Source of the DNA: a virus
Length of the DNA stretch: 25,529 nt
Direction: 5' to 3' (one strand)
IMG/VR virus record: IMGVR_UViG_3300027791_000117
Location: 1-25,529 of that record
The stretch's first letter is position 1. The number at the start of each line of letters is the position of its first letter. Both the position numbers and the translations under genes were made by a program. Shown piece after piece: positions 6,250 through 14,657 of this stretch. The notes under the pieces were generated by a model, which ran no database searches, was not told the DNA's origin, and saw only the letters and a program-made list of their open reading frames with translations.

Positions 6250-8762
6250 TATTCTGTGTCCTCTACATAAGGCTGTGTTACTGTAGTTACGCATCCAATA
6301 GGGTTGGTAAGCGTATAAGTTATCTCTCTTGGGCTTGAACTAAGTGCAGGGAATACTGCGGCATCAGCATGTCCAAGACTAGGTGATGGTGTTGGTGGAT
6401 ATGTTGATGCAGTGAAACTATCAAATCTAAACAAACAGATAGTATCACTGTCCAGTGGTACAAAGTTGTTTTGATACACTGTACTATCAAAGTTTTCAGT
6501 ATATCTCACAGAGGAACTAACTCGCAGTTTTTGCATTTGACTGGTACTGCTGGCATCTATGGCTATTGCAAATCGGTTAAAAAGCGTACCATAGATGTAT
6601 CCGTCTGGAATGCTAACACTGTTATCATAATCATATGCTGGTTTCTGCTCTACACCATTAACCCAAAGTTTGTACTGTGGTGACTTTTGCAGTGTACTGT
6701 ACCAAGCACTGCCATTCCACACATACACCTCGGTTCCAGCACTAGACACAATATATGCATCACCCGTTGTATTTCCACTTGAGGGTAAATCAGAAATCAG
6801 ATATACTGTGCCCAGGATTGGTCGCTTGGTAACTGCATAATGATTAAATCCACTATTAATAGTGCCTGTTACTTGCACGCCATAACCAGGAGTTGCGTCG
6901 GTTCCATATAAGAAAGTGTTAGTGCTGTTGAATATCTTAAGATCAAGTCCTGGTTCGGAAGAACCTGACCAGAAACTATTTCCATGATATACAGTACCAG
7001 TTTGATTTGCCACAAATTCCATAGTTTCAACTGTATCATAGTAAAGCCTGTTTGGAGCAGTGCCAGTGAAATCAAACAGTATGTGCCCAGGACCTGCGGA
7101 TGCGTTACTAGGAATTGTTATTGTGTTGTTTGCACAAGTTATACGGTAGGCTGGAGTTAAATCACCATAAGGATCATAAAAATCTATTTCAGTTGTGGCG
7201 GGTGTGTAGGTTTTGTTATAGGTTATGCTCATTGATGCAAGATAACTGTTGATAGCTTCTCGTGTGCCAATATATTTTAGACTTCCGAATGTATCATAGT
7301 AATTCCAAGGCACACTGAATTGATTCAATGGTTCAGTACTGGTTGTGGTTAATAGTATTGTCTGTGGTGAGTCTTCTGTAACAATGTCTAGTGTATAGAG
7401 ATTGTTTTCTTTTATATGTGGATCTACAATATTTCCTTGAAAGTCACTGGCATCAAAAGTTGCAGTCAAACCTGCGTTGTTGCTTTCAAAGTTTAGCAGA
7501 CACTGTGTTGATGCATCTTTGCTAAAAGTATCTGGTGTTGGTGTAAAGTTTGTGGTTCCGTATCTCGCCACATTACTCAATCTATAATCATCAAAATAGA
7601 CATCAAGCCCATTACCACCTTGTCCTAACGAAATACCAGGAATAGTAAAAGTTTGCGTATCTGATTTGCTGGTATTACCTAGACCGTCCACAGTCATAAT
7701 TTGACCATTCAATGAGTGTCTAATCAAACCATCTTTTCTCCAGATGGCATAGTGTTGCCAGGTATCCGCTTGAAATACATTAACGCCAACAGAATCTGCT
7801 GGGGCGGTACCTGTGCCATTACTGCTCGCAATACCAAATTTGTTAGCAGTTATCCTTGTTGATCCATATGCAATGTTAGGAGGCGTAGGTCCTACGAAAA
7901 CAGTAACGGTATTAGCGGCTATATTAGTGTCGGTGGCTAAATCTGTAGTTAATCCAAGATAATGATATGCTGGGCCAGTATAAGGAGTTGAACCAGAGGT
8001 TATTCTCTTCCACCAAACTTCTATGGTAAAGTCACTATCTAGACTAATTGGTGTTGTGTATACTGCACCAATTGATCCTGTGCCAAGTATGCTTAATCCT
8101 TTTGTGCCAAAATATGAAGCGGCAGTTGCTATTGAACTGTCCCCGCCGCCATCTAGATCAAACTGTTTTCTAATACCATACTGTTCTGGTATCTGTTGTG
8201 ATCTAACACTGTCAAATATTTTTGGTGTAAGTGTTCCTATGGCAACAGTTGCATCAGCAGTGAATACAATATTAGGCAAGTCACCTTGTGGTGGTAACAG
8301 TTGTGGATTGTCTACCACAGTGATGGTTGTGTTGATAACAAATGTTCTTGAACTAGCACTACTGGTAATGGTTGTTCTTAATGTTATATCTGGATTGCTT
8401 GCACTGATTGTGCAGTCCTCAGACATGTCCATTAGCACACTACCATATAGATAATCACTTTGTGTGCTTATTCCTGTTATGGTATACTCTGTGCCACTTA
8501 CTGCGGTTAGTGTTACAGTGTTGTCTGGTGTTACTGCGGTATTCAACACTATGTCGCGGTAGGTATAACTGGTATAGCCTGTGAGAAACACATGGTTGAC
8601 TGTGAGTGTGCCTGTTGATCCTAGTGTGCCTAGTTCTTTGGCGACATCCCATGTTGACACCGGAACAGTATTCTTTCTGCCTTTGCTGAATGTGGCAGTT
8701 GCAGTTGCAGTGGCAACTACGGAGGTTGCACTGTAGGTGTTTAGTTCAGCAAGAGTACTCAT
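6249..8762 (-). CDS. Large adhesin-like tail protein with two LamG-like domains
   Basis: An 837-residue protein with an N-terminal beta region (1-155) whose first residues, MSTLAELNTYSAT, match those of the neighbouring 133-residue protein. Two jelly-roll, LamG-like regions follow. The first, about 215-430, contains FTIEVWWKRI, WQHYAIWRKDGLIRHSLNGQ and VYFDDYRLSNVARY. The second, about 560-780, contains LKIFNST, FNHYAVTK and FAIAIDASS. A short insert near 649-690 (VYLISDLPSSGNTTGDAYIV) resembles a domain common in phage fibres. LamG-like domains usually bind glycans. It is coupled to both neighbours (ATGA before, TAATG after) and sits between the two halves of the hub, suggesting a side adhesin on the tail tip. 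Confidence 0.75.
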   Translation of the reverse strand: MSTLAELNTYSATSVVATATATATFSKGRKNTVPVSTWDVAKELGTLGSTGTLTVNHVFLTGYTSYTYRDIVLNTAVTPDNTVTLTAVSGTEYTITGISTQSDYLYGSVLMDMSEDCTISASNPDITLRTTITSSASSRTFVINTTITVVDNPQLLPPQGDLPNIVFTADATVAIGTLTPKIFDSVRSQQIPEQYGIRKQFDLDGGGDSSIATAASYFGTKGLSILGTGSIGAVYTTPISLDSDFTIEVWWKRITSGSTPYTGPAYHYLGLTTDLATDTNIAANTVTVFVGPTPPNIAYGSTRITANKFGIASSNGTGTAPADSVGVNVFQADTWQHYAIWRKDGLIRHSLNGQIMTVDGLGNTSKSDTQTFTIPGISLGQGGNGLDVYFDDYRLSNVARYGTTNFTPTPDTFSKDASTQCLLNFESNNAGLTATFDASDFQGNIVDPHIKENNLYTLDIVTEDSPQTILLTTTSTEPLNQFSVPWNYYDTFGSLKYIGTREAINSYLASMSITYNKTYTPATTEIDFYDPYGDLTPAYRITCANNTITIPSNASAGPGHILFDFTGTAPNRLYYDTVETMEFVANQTGTVYHGNSFWSGSSEPGLDLKIFNSTNTFLYGTDATPGYGVQVTGTINSGFNHYAVTKRPILGTVYLISDLPSSGNTTGDAYIVSSAGTEVYVWNGSAWYSTLQKSPQYKLWVNGVEQKPAYDYDNSVSIPDGYIYGTLFNRFAIAIDASSTSQMQKLRVSSSVRYTENFDSTVYQNNFVPLDSDTICLFRFDSFTASTYPPTPSPSLGHADAAVFPALSSSPREITYTLTNPIGCVTTVTQPYVEDTE

Positions 8763-9160
8763 GTGGCATTTACCACCAGGGTGAAGTCAGCAGTCGCACC
8801 AACATCCTTGAACACATTTGTTATTGTGGTACTTGCGGCACTGCAAGTGGCAACAGAGAAACTGCTGGTCCAATCTTGAAATGTTTTCATACCTGATATG
8901 GTTGTGTTTGTGCTACTCACTGTGGTAACTGTTAGTGTGTTGGTTGCATTGGCTATGTTTGGAAATGCCACAGTGCAGTTTGGATGTGTGATATCTATTA
9001 GTGCTCCAGCAGTTGCACTTGAACCAATTGTCTTTGCTAGGTCATAGGTTATGTAAGGCACATTGAATGCCACACCAGTATCAATTGATATGTCAAGGTC
9101 TGTTGTGGTAAAAGTCACAGTGGTTGCACTGTATGTGTTTAGATCTGCTAGTGAGCCCAT
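8759..9160 (-). CDS. Small paralogue of the N terminus of the LamG-like adhesin
   Basis: A 133-residue beta-rich protein, Thr/Ser/Ala-rich, without membrane segments. Its N terminus, MGSLADLNTYSATT, is nearly the same as that of the 837-residue neighbour. Both continue with a strand region, then xxYDLAK or WDVAKELG, then a TVxSSTNTTISG / TAVSGTEYTITG strand, so the two are paralogues over about 130 residues. The adhesin carries the extra LamG-like domains. Its ribosome-binding site AGGAG lies inside the last codons of the hub-N gene. It may form the anchor or spacer that binds the hub. No named family is recognised. Confidence 0.7.
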   Translation of the reverse strand: MGSLADLNTYSATTVTFTTTDLDISIDTGVAFNVPYITYDLAKTIGSSATAGALIDITHPNCTVAFPNIANATNTLTVTTVSSTNTTISGMKTFQDWTSSFSVATCSAASTTITNVFKDVGATADFTLVVNAT

Positions 9161-9163
9161 TGT

Positions 9164-9958
9164 TTATGCTCCTATATCTGTACTGGCTATCCCTGCTCCA
9201 TAGCGAGTGTTTGTCATGTAATCATACAAACAATCTCCAGGCAGTTTCATTGAGTTTGTTATTGTAAACATCATGTTTGGTACACCAGTTACACCTTTGT
9301 CTCTACTGTAGGTAACTTTGACAATTGCAAACAATGTGTTGCTCATGGTAAAGGTTGCACCCCAGTTTGGCATGATATTGTAAGCATTGGCTAATCCTGC
9401 ATTGGTGTAGTATTCTGGAACAACAGGTGCAGTTGAACTGCCAGCAAAGCAATAGACTTCAACTAGATCCTTTACTGATTCATCTCTGTTGCCTTCTCTG
9501 TCAATGCCATAGTCTGCATCAGTACCACCTGATTGAAATACCAATCTTTGATCATTGTAGTAGATATCATTGAACACATATGAACTGGCTGAACTGGTGC
9601 TCAACAAGTTGCCTGTTTGTTCAGCAATTGCAACACAGAAGTACATGGTTTGATTGTTGTCTGTGAGCCAAGCATCAGTGACAACACCACCTAGTGTGGC
9701 TTGTCCATACAACACTGGCAATCTGTGTTCAGTATCTGGTGTAACTTGTACTGCCACTCCTGGATCAACCATTGTGGTTTTGATAGCGGCTCTTTGTGCA
9801 TCGTTTTCTTTGCTCATCATTGAAGTGACTTTGTTTAAGGCAAAGCCCATCAATGCAGTTTTGGCAACACTTGCTCCAATGGAGTTTGATCCTAGAAAGC
9901 CACCAACACTTTTAATAATGCTACCGGCATTGCCAACAATGTCGTTTAACCAACTCAT
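9164..9958 (-). CDS. N-terminal part of a split J-like central tail hub protein
   Basis: The 264-residue protein has a Gly/Ala-rich, weakly hydrophobic N terminus (about 10-45). A hub core follows: HRLPVLYGQATLGGVVTDAW, FCVAIAEQTGNL, then FNDIYYNDQRLVF and a closing LPGDCLYDYMTNTRYGAGI. This last motif is the usual end of the first J-type hub domain, and intact homologues run on into the segment found here in the gene at 6249-4477. The frame stops at TAA (9166-9164) five residues past IASTD. Its start overlaps the previous stop as ATGA. The two halves would have to assemble as separate chains in the tail tip. Confidence 0.75.
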   Translation of the reverse strand: MSWLNDIVGNAGSIIKSVGGFLGSNSIGASVAKTALMGFALNKVTSMMSKENDAQRAAIKTTMVDPGVAVQVTPDTEHRLPVLYGQATLGGVVTDAWLTDNNQTMYFCVAIAEQTGNLLSTSSASSYVFNDIYYNDQRLVFQSGGTDADYGIDREGNRDESVKDLVEVYCFAGSSTAPVVPEYYTNAGLANAYNIMPNWGATFTMSNTLFAIVKVTYSRDKGVTGVPNMMFTITNSMKLPGDCLYDYMTNTRYGAGIASTDIGA

Positions 9959-10533
9959 GAAGGGGCTCCGAAGTTGAATTGACTACGCATTAGATTGGGC
10001 ACCCTATCCATACTAGGATCAGTAGGATAGAATCTTCTTTGATCTGTTGGATTGGTTCTTCTTCCTGTGGTTTTGTTGTTGAGCAAACCAACTTCACTTG
10101 CCACAGTGAACACTATGGTATTTGAACTACTCAATGAAGGATGGTCGTGATCTTCACTAAGTCCATAGTTTGTTATCATGCCTCTGAATTCCTGTGCTGG
10201 ATTGGTTACACCTGCAGTTACCACTAGTTCACCTGTGGTAACATCAAACACACCTCTGTATATTCGAACACTACTTCCTCTGTAGTCCACACTCAATACT
10301 GATTGCATTGAACTATCTGGAATACCTGATAATGTGATAATAATCTCTTTGCCACTTGCACGGATTTCACTGGCTTGATTGGTAACACTCAATAGACTGC
10401 CTAATCCTGTGAAGGTTACAGAACCAAAGGTGTATGCTTTGAAATAGTCTGAGAATGTGAGTGTTAATGAAGGATTAACACCTATCTCAATGAATGTGTT
10501 GCTTCTAAGGGCTACCTGGGTGTCATATGCCAT
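9955..10533 (-). CDS. Tail-tip protein upstream of the hub (lambda K/L- or DUF2163-like position)
   Basis: A 192-residue beta-rich protein. Visible marks are a repeated strand pattern at about 60-110 (IIITLSGIPDSSMQSVLSV, RGSSVRIYRGVFD), FRGMITNYGLSEDHDH, and a C-terminal NPTDQRRFYPTDPSMDRVPN. That tail resembles the end of siphophage tip proteins encoded just before the hub, which often end in a DxSFD or DPSMDxVP motif. It lies between the distal tail gene and the hub-N gene, coupled to both (TAATG before, ATGA after). The likely role is in the ring joining tail tube and hub. The family assignment is tentative. Confidence 0.65.
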   Translation of the reverse strand: MAYDTQVALRSNTFIEIGVNPSLTLTFSDYFKAYTFGSVTFTGLGSLLSVTNQASEIRASGKEIIITLSGIPDSSMQSVLSVDYRGSSVRIYRGVFDVTTGELVVTAGVTNPAQEFRGMITNYGLSEDHDHPSLSSSNTIVFTVASEVGLLNNKTTGRRTNPTDQRRFYPTDPSMDRVPNLMRSQFNFGAPS

Positions 10534-11147
10534 TATACCAAACTCTCATAGAATACAAAGGGTCCACTCCAACTTATTTGATCCCTTTGGAATATGGTCC
10601 AATCCGGAAAGTCTGTGCATATCACAGTCCACACACAGTTCTCTGCCACACGCAATGTAACATTGGTACCTGCGGCATCCAACAAGGGTCTGCTGAGTGT
10701 AACTGTGTTACTACCAAAAGCAACATCAGCACTGACTGTGTAACATTTACCTGTTGAACCCAACTGTATTACATCACCAGCTTTGAAATTGAAACCTGAA
10801 GTTGCTTGTCCACCTGTTAGTGTAATTGTATTGCCTGTGGTCCAACTAGCAGTGATAGCAGTTTTATCTGCGGCATTGCCTTGATATGTCATTAGGTAGT
10901 TCACATAACCTGCGGCATTGAATTGAATGTTTGCAGTTGTGTATTTGCCTAATACTTCTGCAGTGGCAATTAAGCCTTTGTATTCGCTCCACTTGGGACC
11001 ATTGGGTGGTGTAACTTCAAAGCGCCAAACTTGTCCACCTCTTGAAGTTGCTCGCACTGTACCATCTCTTGATGTGGTACTTGCTGTCACACCTCTTTGA
11101 TTAATACTGATTGATTGTGCGTTATCAAATATCCATTGAAAGCTCAT
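10533..11147 (-). CDS. Minor tail (distal tail-like) protein
   Basis: A 204-residue protein following the tape measure gene by four bases, with AAGGAGATAGG upstream of the ATG. The N terminus (SRGGQVWRFEVTPPNGPKW) and the C terminus ending WTIFQRDQISWSGPFVFYESLV are typical of minor tail proteins encoded between tape measure and hub, which form the ring at the end of the tail tube. A central insertion (about 100-165), rich in Thr and Gly with FKAGDVIQLGSTGKCYTV, looks like a small beta domain displayed outward. Position, size and the WSGPFVFYE ending support the call. The precise lambda counterpart is uncertain. Confidence 0.7.
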   Translation of the reverse strand: MSFQWIFDNAQSISINQRGVTASTTSRDGTVRATSRGGQVWRFEVTPPNGPKWSEYKGLIATAEVLGKYTTANIQFNAAGYVNYLMTYQGNAADKTAITASWTTGNTITLTGGQATSGFNFKAGDVIQLGSTGKCYTVSADVAFGSNTVTLSRPLLDAAGTNVTLRVAENCVWTVICTDFPDWTIFQRDQISWSGPFVFYESLV

Positions 11148-11151
11148 CCGC

Positions 11152-13818
11152 CTATCTCCTTGTTGCCATGCTACGACGGCCTTGTTCTGTAACTGCGTAT
11201 ATCAATCCAGGATCTCTAGCTACCAATGCGGCAAAGCTCTGAGCATCAACTGCATTGATATTGTAATTGATTGTTTGTCCTCCTGACATTGGTGTTACCA
11301 TTGCTGGTCCGCTTACCATTTCAGGTCCTCGCTCTCCAACTATACCATAACCACCTGCAGGAATCATTCCGCCATTTGCAAAGAAGCCGGAGAAGAACTT
11401 GCCTACTCCACTAACTGCACTTGATATACCACTGCCAATTGAGTCTAAGAAGCCTCCACCACTGCTACTGCTACCGCCGGAACTGCCTCCAAACAAACTG
11501 CCAATTGAACCAATTATTGAGTCTAGTCCACCACCGCTTGAACCCTTGCTGGGTGAACTTGAACCACCAAACATATTGCCAATGCCACTTACCAGTGAAC
11601 CCATGCCGCCACCTCCGCCACCACCACCAGAGCTAGAACCTCCGCCACCAAATAGACTGCCTGGTGATGCGGCTCCAAAGATCTGTGCAATAGTCTGTTG
11701 AATTTGTGCTCTTAATAGTTCTTCTAATATTGAACTGACAAAGCCTTTCCATTCAAACTTACCTGTTTTGGCAAATCCTACTATTGAGTCTTCCATGCCT
11801 TTGGTTGCTTTGGAGAACACTCTCTCTGCTTGTTTTGAAGCATTGGTTGCATCATCCTTGTAGTCTCTGAATGCCTTGCTCCAACCATGAGCGAATGTTC
11901 TTTGATAGTTGTAACTCTGTGACGCCAATGTTGATTGTGCATCTATTGCTTCTTTACCTGCTCGTTTTATGTTTTCTATTGAAGCCGCTATCTGCCCATC
12001 TGGATCTCCAGTTTTGGCAATTACTTCTTGTAGTCTTCTAACTTCATTGGTAACATCCTGTGATATGCCTGTTTTGATTTTGAAGATTGACTTCTCAAGC
12101 TCGCCCATGTTGAGCATTGCCAAATCGTTTTGTGCATCTCTAGTTGCGTCAGACATCTTCCTTGAGAAGTCTTTGGCACTCTCACTTGCTCTTTCAACTG
12201 CATCAGCAATCTTCTTTGTTTGCTCTTCTAATAATCTTGCCGCTTCTGCAGCCTTTTCAAGTGCCCTTGTTTCATCACGGATCTCTGCACTTATCTGTTT
12301 GACAACAGGCAGTTGTTCTTGATGTTTCTCTGTGAGTATGGCAATCTGCTTTTGAATCTCTTCATAGTTCTTTTTACCAGCACCAGTTTCTTGATTCTGT
12401 TCTTTGGCTTTGAGTCTTAGTGCATCCAGTTGATCAGCATGTTGTTTTTGGAAACTGCTAACACTCTCTAGATACTTGATCTGTTCTGAATTAAGTCCAA
12501 TCCTGTCTCTTTCAAGTTTGAGACTTGTAATGATTTCTTCGTTTGACTTCTTGTAGCCTTCAACCATACTGTTGGTTGCTTTAAGCAATTCAATAGCGGC
12601 ATCTTTGACTTTTCTTACTGAGTCTTTTTGCTTTTCAGTTTCGGTAACAACATTACGAGTAGCATCAGCACTCTTCTTTATTTCTTTGTTGACTTCTTTG
12701 ACTTCTTCTTTGGCAAAGCCCAGTTTCTCTTTTACATAATCCCATCCAGCGCCTATCTTGTCTGTGATAAACTCCAGCGTGTCAAATCCTGTGAGTGCTT
12801 TTACCAACAGATTGGCTGCATCTGCAACTGCTATCAGTATGCCTGCAATACCAAGGAACCTAATACCAAATCTGGCTATACCAAATGTAACACCTTTAAT
12901 GGTTGTGCCTAGTTTGGATTGTCCTTTTATAAATCTACCGAGACTGTTGGTTGCTCCTCCAAGATCACCACTCAGTCCTTTAACTGCGGCTCCCATACCA
13001 AAGAAGCCACCAGCACTTGATCTAGTGCCTTTTGATATTATATTGAATAGACCACCTAGACCATTAAGTCCTTTGGTTAGTATGAATATACCAGCACCTA
13101 AGCCTGCAATGATCCTTATGAAACTTTTGAAGCCTTCAACACTGATGTTGATGCTTGCGGCTATTTTGTTTAATGGTTCTAGGACTGAGGTAAGTGCCAG
13201 TTGAAAGTTTGCTATGTTAACACTCAGTGCCTTGTTTGCTTCTGCGGCACTCTTTATTGAATCAGCATATGGACCAACTTCTGATTCTGTAATTCCAAAT
13301 TGTTCATTTAGTGATTTAAGATCAACACCTTTGACTGATTCACCAAGTATCTTCATTGCCACACTTGATCTAGTGGCCGCATCAGGTATCTTGGTTAAGC
13401 CTTCAAGTACTGCTCTGAATACATCTTCTGTTGATAGTCTTCTAAGATCTTCTAAGCCTACACCAGCTTGTCTAAAGCTCTCTTGTAGTTCAGCTGAGCC
13501 TCTTGCGGCTTCACCTAGGTTCTTTGTTAAGTCACTTATGGCATCTCTTGCTCTGTCAGCAGTACCACCAGTTTGTGCCATTGCCTGTGAGAATGCAGTG
13601 ATTGCCGCTACTGATATATCCGTAGCCTTGCTCATGTTAACCATTGCATCAGCACCAAGCAGTATATTTCTTACCAGTGCACCAATTGCTATTGAACCAA
13701 TAATGGTTTGTAAACCGTTAAGACTATCGCCTAGATTCTTTGTGTTTGCTTGTAATTTTTTTAGACTCTGTTGTGCTCTAGTTGTGCTAACGCCAACAGT
13801 GTAATTTAGATCTGCCAT
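11152..13818 (-). CDS. Tape measure protein
   Basis: An 888-residue protein, one of the largest genes, in the expected place after the chaperones. The N terminus is helical with the ISVAAITAFSQAMAQTGG pattern of tape measures. A hydrophobic segment lies near 230-350 (IIAGLGAGIFILTKGLNG, LGIAGILIAVADAANLLV). Residues about 375-670 are long coiled coil. Residues about 674-710 (VGFAKTGKFEWKGFVSSIL) are the lambda gpH-type C-terminal motif, then a Gly/Ser linker and FANGGMIPAGGYGIVGERGP. The protein sets tail length and is ejected with DNA. At roughly 1.5 angstroms per residue, the family's rule of thumb, the tail would be near 130 nm. Confidence 0.92.
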   Translation of the reverse strand: MADLNYTVGVSTTRAQQSLKKLQANTKNLGDSLNGLQTIIGSIAIGALVRNILLGADAMVNMSKATDISVAAITAFSQAMAQTGGTADRARDAISDLTKNLGEAARGSAELQESFRQAGVGLEDLRRLSTEDVFRAVLEGLTKIPDAATRSSVAMKILGESVKGVDLKSLNEQFGITESEVGPYADSIKSAAEANKALSVNIANFQLALTSVLEPLNKIAASINISVEGFKSFIRIIAGLGAGIFILTKGLNGLGGLFNIISKGTRSSAGGFFGMGAAVKGLSGDLGGATNSLGRFIKGQSKLGTTIKGVTFGIARFGIRFLGIAGILIAVADAANLLVKALTGFDTLEFITDKIGAGWDYVKEKLGFAKEEVKEVNKEIKKSADATRNVVTETEKQKDSVRKVKDAAIELLKATNSMVEGYKKSNEEIITSLKLERDRIGLNSEQIKYLESVSSFQKQHADQLDALRLKAKEQNQETGAGKKNYEEIQKQIAILTEKHQEQLPVVKQISAEIRDETRALEKAAEAARLLEEQTKKIADAVERASESAKDFSRKMSDATRDAQNDLAMLNMGELEKSIFKIKTGISQDVTNEVRRLQEVIAKTGDPDGQIAASIENIKRAGKEAIDAQSTLASQSYNYQRTFAHGWSKAFRDYKDDATNASKQAERVFSKATKGMEDSIVGFAKTGKFEWKGFVSSILEELLRAQIQQTIAQIFGAASPGSLFGGGGSSSGGGGGGGGMGSLVSGIGNMFGGSSSPSKGSSGGGLDSIIGSIGSLFGGSSGGSSSSGGGFLDSIGSGISSAVSGVGKFFSGFFANGGMIPAGGYGIVGERGPEMVSGPAMVTPMSGGQTINYNINAVDAQSFAALVARDPGLIYAVTEQGRRSMATRR

Positions 13819-13819
13819 G

Positions 13820-14104
13820 CTATTTCCTCAACAATCTTTTTTTATTTCTTTTGAGATAGTCAAGTGTTGGATCACTCATTCCGTCTGGAGCTTGTTTACT
13901 CCAACCAGTGTCCAATCTTTTTGCATAAGGATATCGCAACTGAATTTGGTTACGCTTCTTGAGTGTTCGTCTGCGGGCGTTGCCACTACGGCGTGGTGTT
14001 ATCCGAACAAAATGTTTGTACGCCTCATCCACAATCTTAGGAATCTGTCGATTCAATCTTTCCAGACTGGCTGTCATTGTATCTTTGGTCTTCCGAACTG
14101 TCAT
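13820..14104 (-). CDS. HK97 gp10-like tail/neck protein
   Basis: A 94-residue very basic protein. The core RITPRRSGNARRRTLKK, then IQLRYPYAKRLDTGWSKQAPDGM, matches the HK97-gp10-like family: a helix, a TPxxSGNARR turn and a beta hairpin ending in YPYAxxLDxGWSxQAPxGM. These proteins join head and tail or complete the tail. Such genes normally lie between the head-tail connector and the tail terminator. Here it sits between the chaperone pair and the tape measure, overlapping the chaperone frame as ATGA. The fold call is good, while the odd position leaves the exact role open. Confidence 0.75.
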   Translation of the reverse strand: MTVRKTKDTMTASLERLNRQIPKIVDEAYKHFVRITPRRSGNARRRTLKKRNQIQLRYPYAKRLDTGWSKQAPDGMSDPTLDYLKRNKKRLLRK

Positions 14105-14657
14105 CGATCTTGAACCCTCTGCATCATCTCTTCAAGTGTATTTACTGGAATTTGGTGCTCTTGTGGTTTGCCTTCTGCTTGTGCTTTGTGCTTATTTTGT
14201 TGATAGTTTTCCCATGATCGTGCTACATCAAGTACCAAGAGATCCAAGGTATCTGATTCACCCAATACAGTGCTCGGCAGACAGCCGTAGCGTTGTCCTA
14301 TGCCATCAAGAATAAGACAACGCATGAGGTCGGGACTGTCAGGATTTAACTCTCTGCCAGTTACTTTCCCAGTGTTTCAACAACTGTATTCAATACCTTG
14401 ATCATTACGGCTGCTGGCAATCCAGTGTTTTCTTCCAACACACTTTTACCATCCTCATCAAGGATTAGGTTCTTAAGTGTTTCGAATATCTCACTAGTGT
14501 TGTTTGAATCAATCTGTGCCATCTTGAGATACACACTCATAGGTTGTCTATCCCATGTGTAGAATTCAACAGGCTCACCATATTCTTTTACAGTGTCTTC
14601 GTCGTCTAAACTGATCTTAATCAGTTGTGGTTCTTTGGCTAGGTCTTTCAGTTGCAT
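14101..14657 (-). CDS. Tail assembly chaperone GT fusion made by -1 frameshift
   Basis: The G-like gene (14657-14361) ends ..CTG GGA AAG TAA. The heptamer G GGA AAG (14370-14364), in exactly the required phase, is the same slippery sequence used by phage lambda G/GT. Slipping back one base continues with V-T-G-R-E-L-N-P and enters the frame that ends at 14101. The fusion would be 98 + 87 = 185 residues. The second frame alone could start at ATG 14325, but it has no clear ribosome-binding site and would lose 13 residues. By analogy with lambda, the G part coats the tape measure and the T part recruits tail tube subunits. Confidence 0.8.
14361..14657 (-). CDS. Tail assembly chaperone, G-like (unshifted product)
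   Basis: A 98-residue acidic helical protein starting at an ATG with CGGAGAG upstream. The first 40 residues form a small strand region (LIKISLDDEDTVKEYGEPVEFYTWDRQPMS). The rest is helical (VYLKMAQIDSN, FETLKNLILDEDGKSVLEE, AVMIKVLNTVVETLGK). Position between major tail protein and tape measure, size and the frameshift site at its last two codons identify it as the G-type tail chaperone. It is needed for tail assembly and is absent from finished virions in the lambda system. It should be made in excess over the fusion. Confidence 0.8.
   Translation of the reverse strand: MQLKDLAKEPQLIKISLDDEDTVKEYGEPVEFYTWDRQPMSVYLKMAQIDSNNTSEIFETLKNLILDEDGKSVLEENTGLPAAVMIKVLNTVVETLGK
14364..14370 (-). other. 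Slippery heptamer GGGAAAG for -1 frameshifting
   Basis: The heptamer lies at the last two sense codons of the G-like gene, phased G GGA AAG, immediately before its TAA stop. It is identical to the lambda G/GT slip site. The -1 frame is open from here to 14101. A stop codon directly after the site may add a pause that favours slipping. No clear stimulatory pseudoknot was identified by eye. Confidence 0.8.

Noticed and set aside
6250-6294. Upstream start for the hub-C gene at 6294
   Set aside because: The extra 15 residues lie inside the end of the upstream gene without a ribosome-binding site. The ATG at 6249 has GAGGA and a TAATG joint.
14101-14325. Separate gene with its own ATG at 14325
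   Set aside because: No clear ribosome-binding site, and the frame is open up to the GGGAAAG slip site, so it is better explained as the shifted half of the chaperone fusion.
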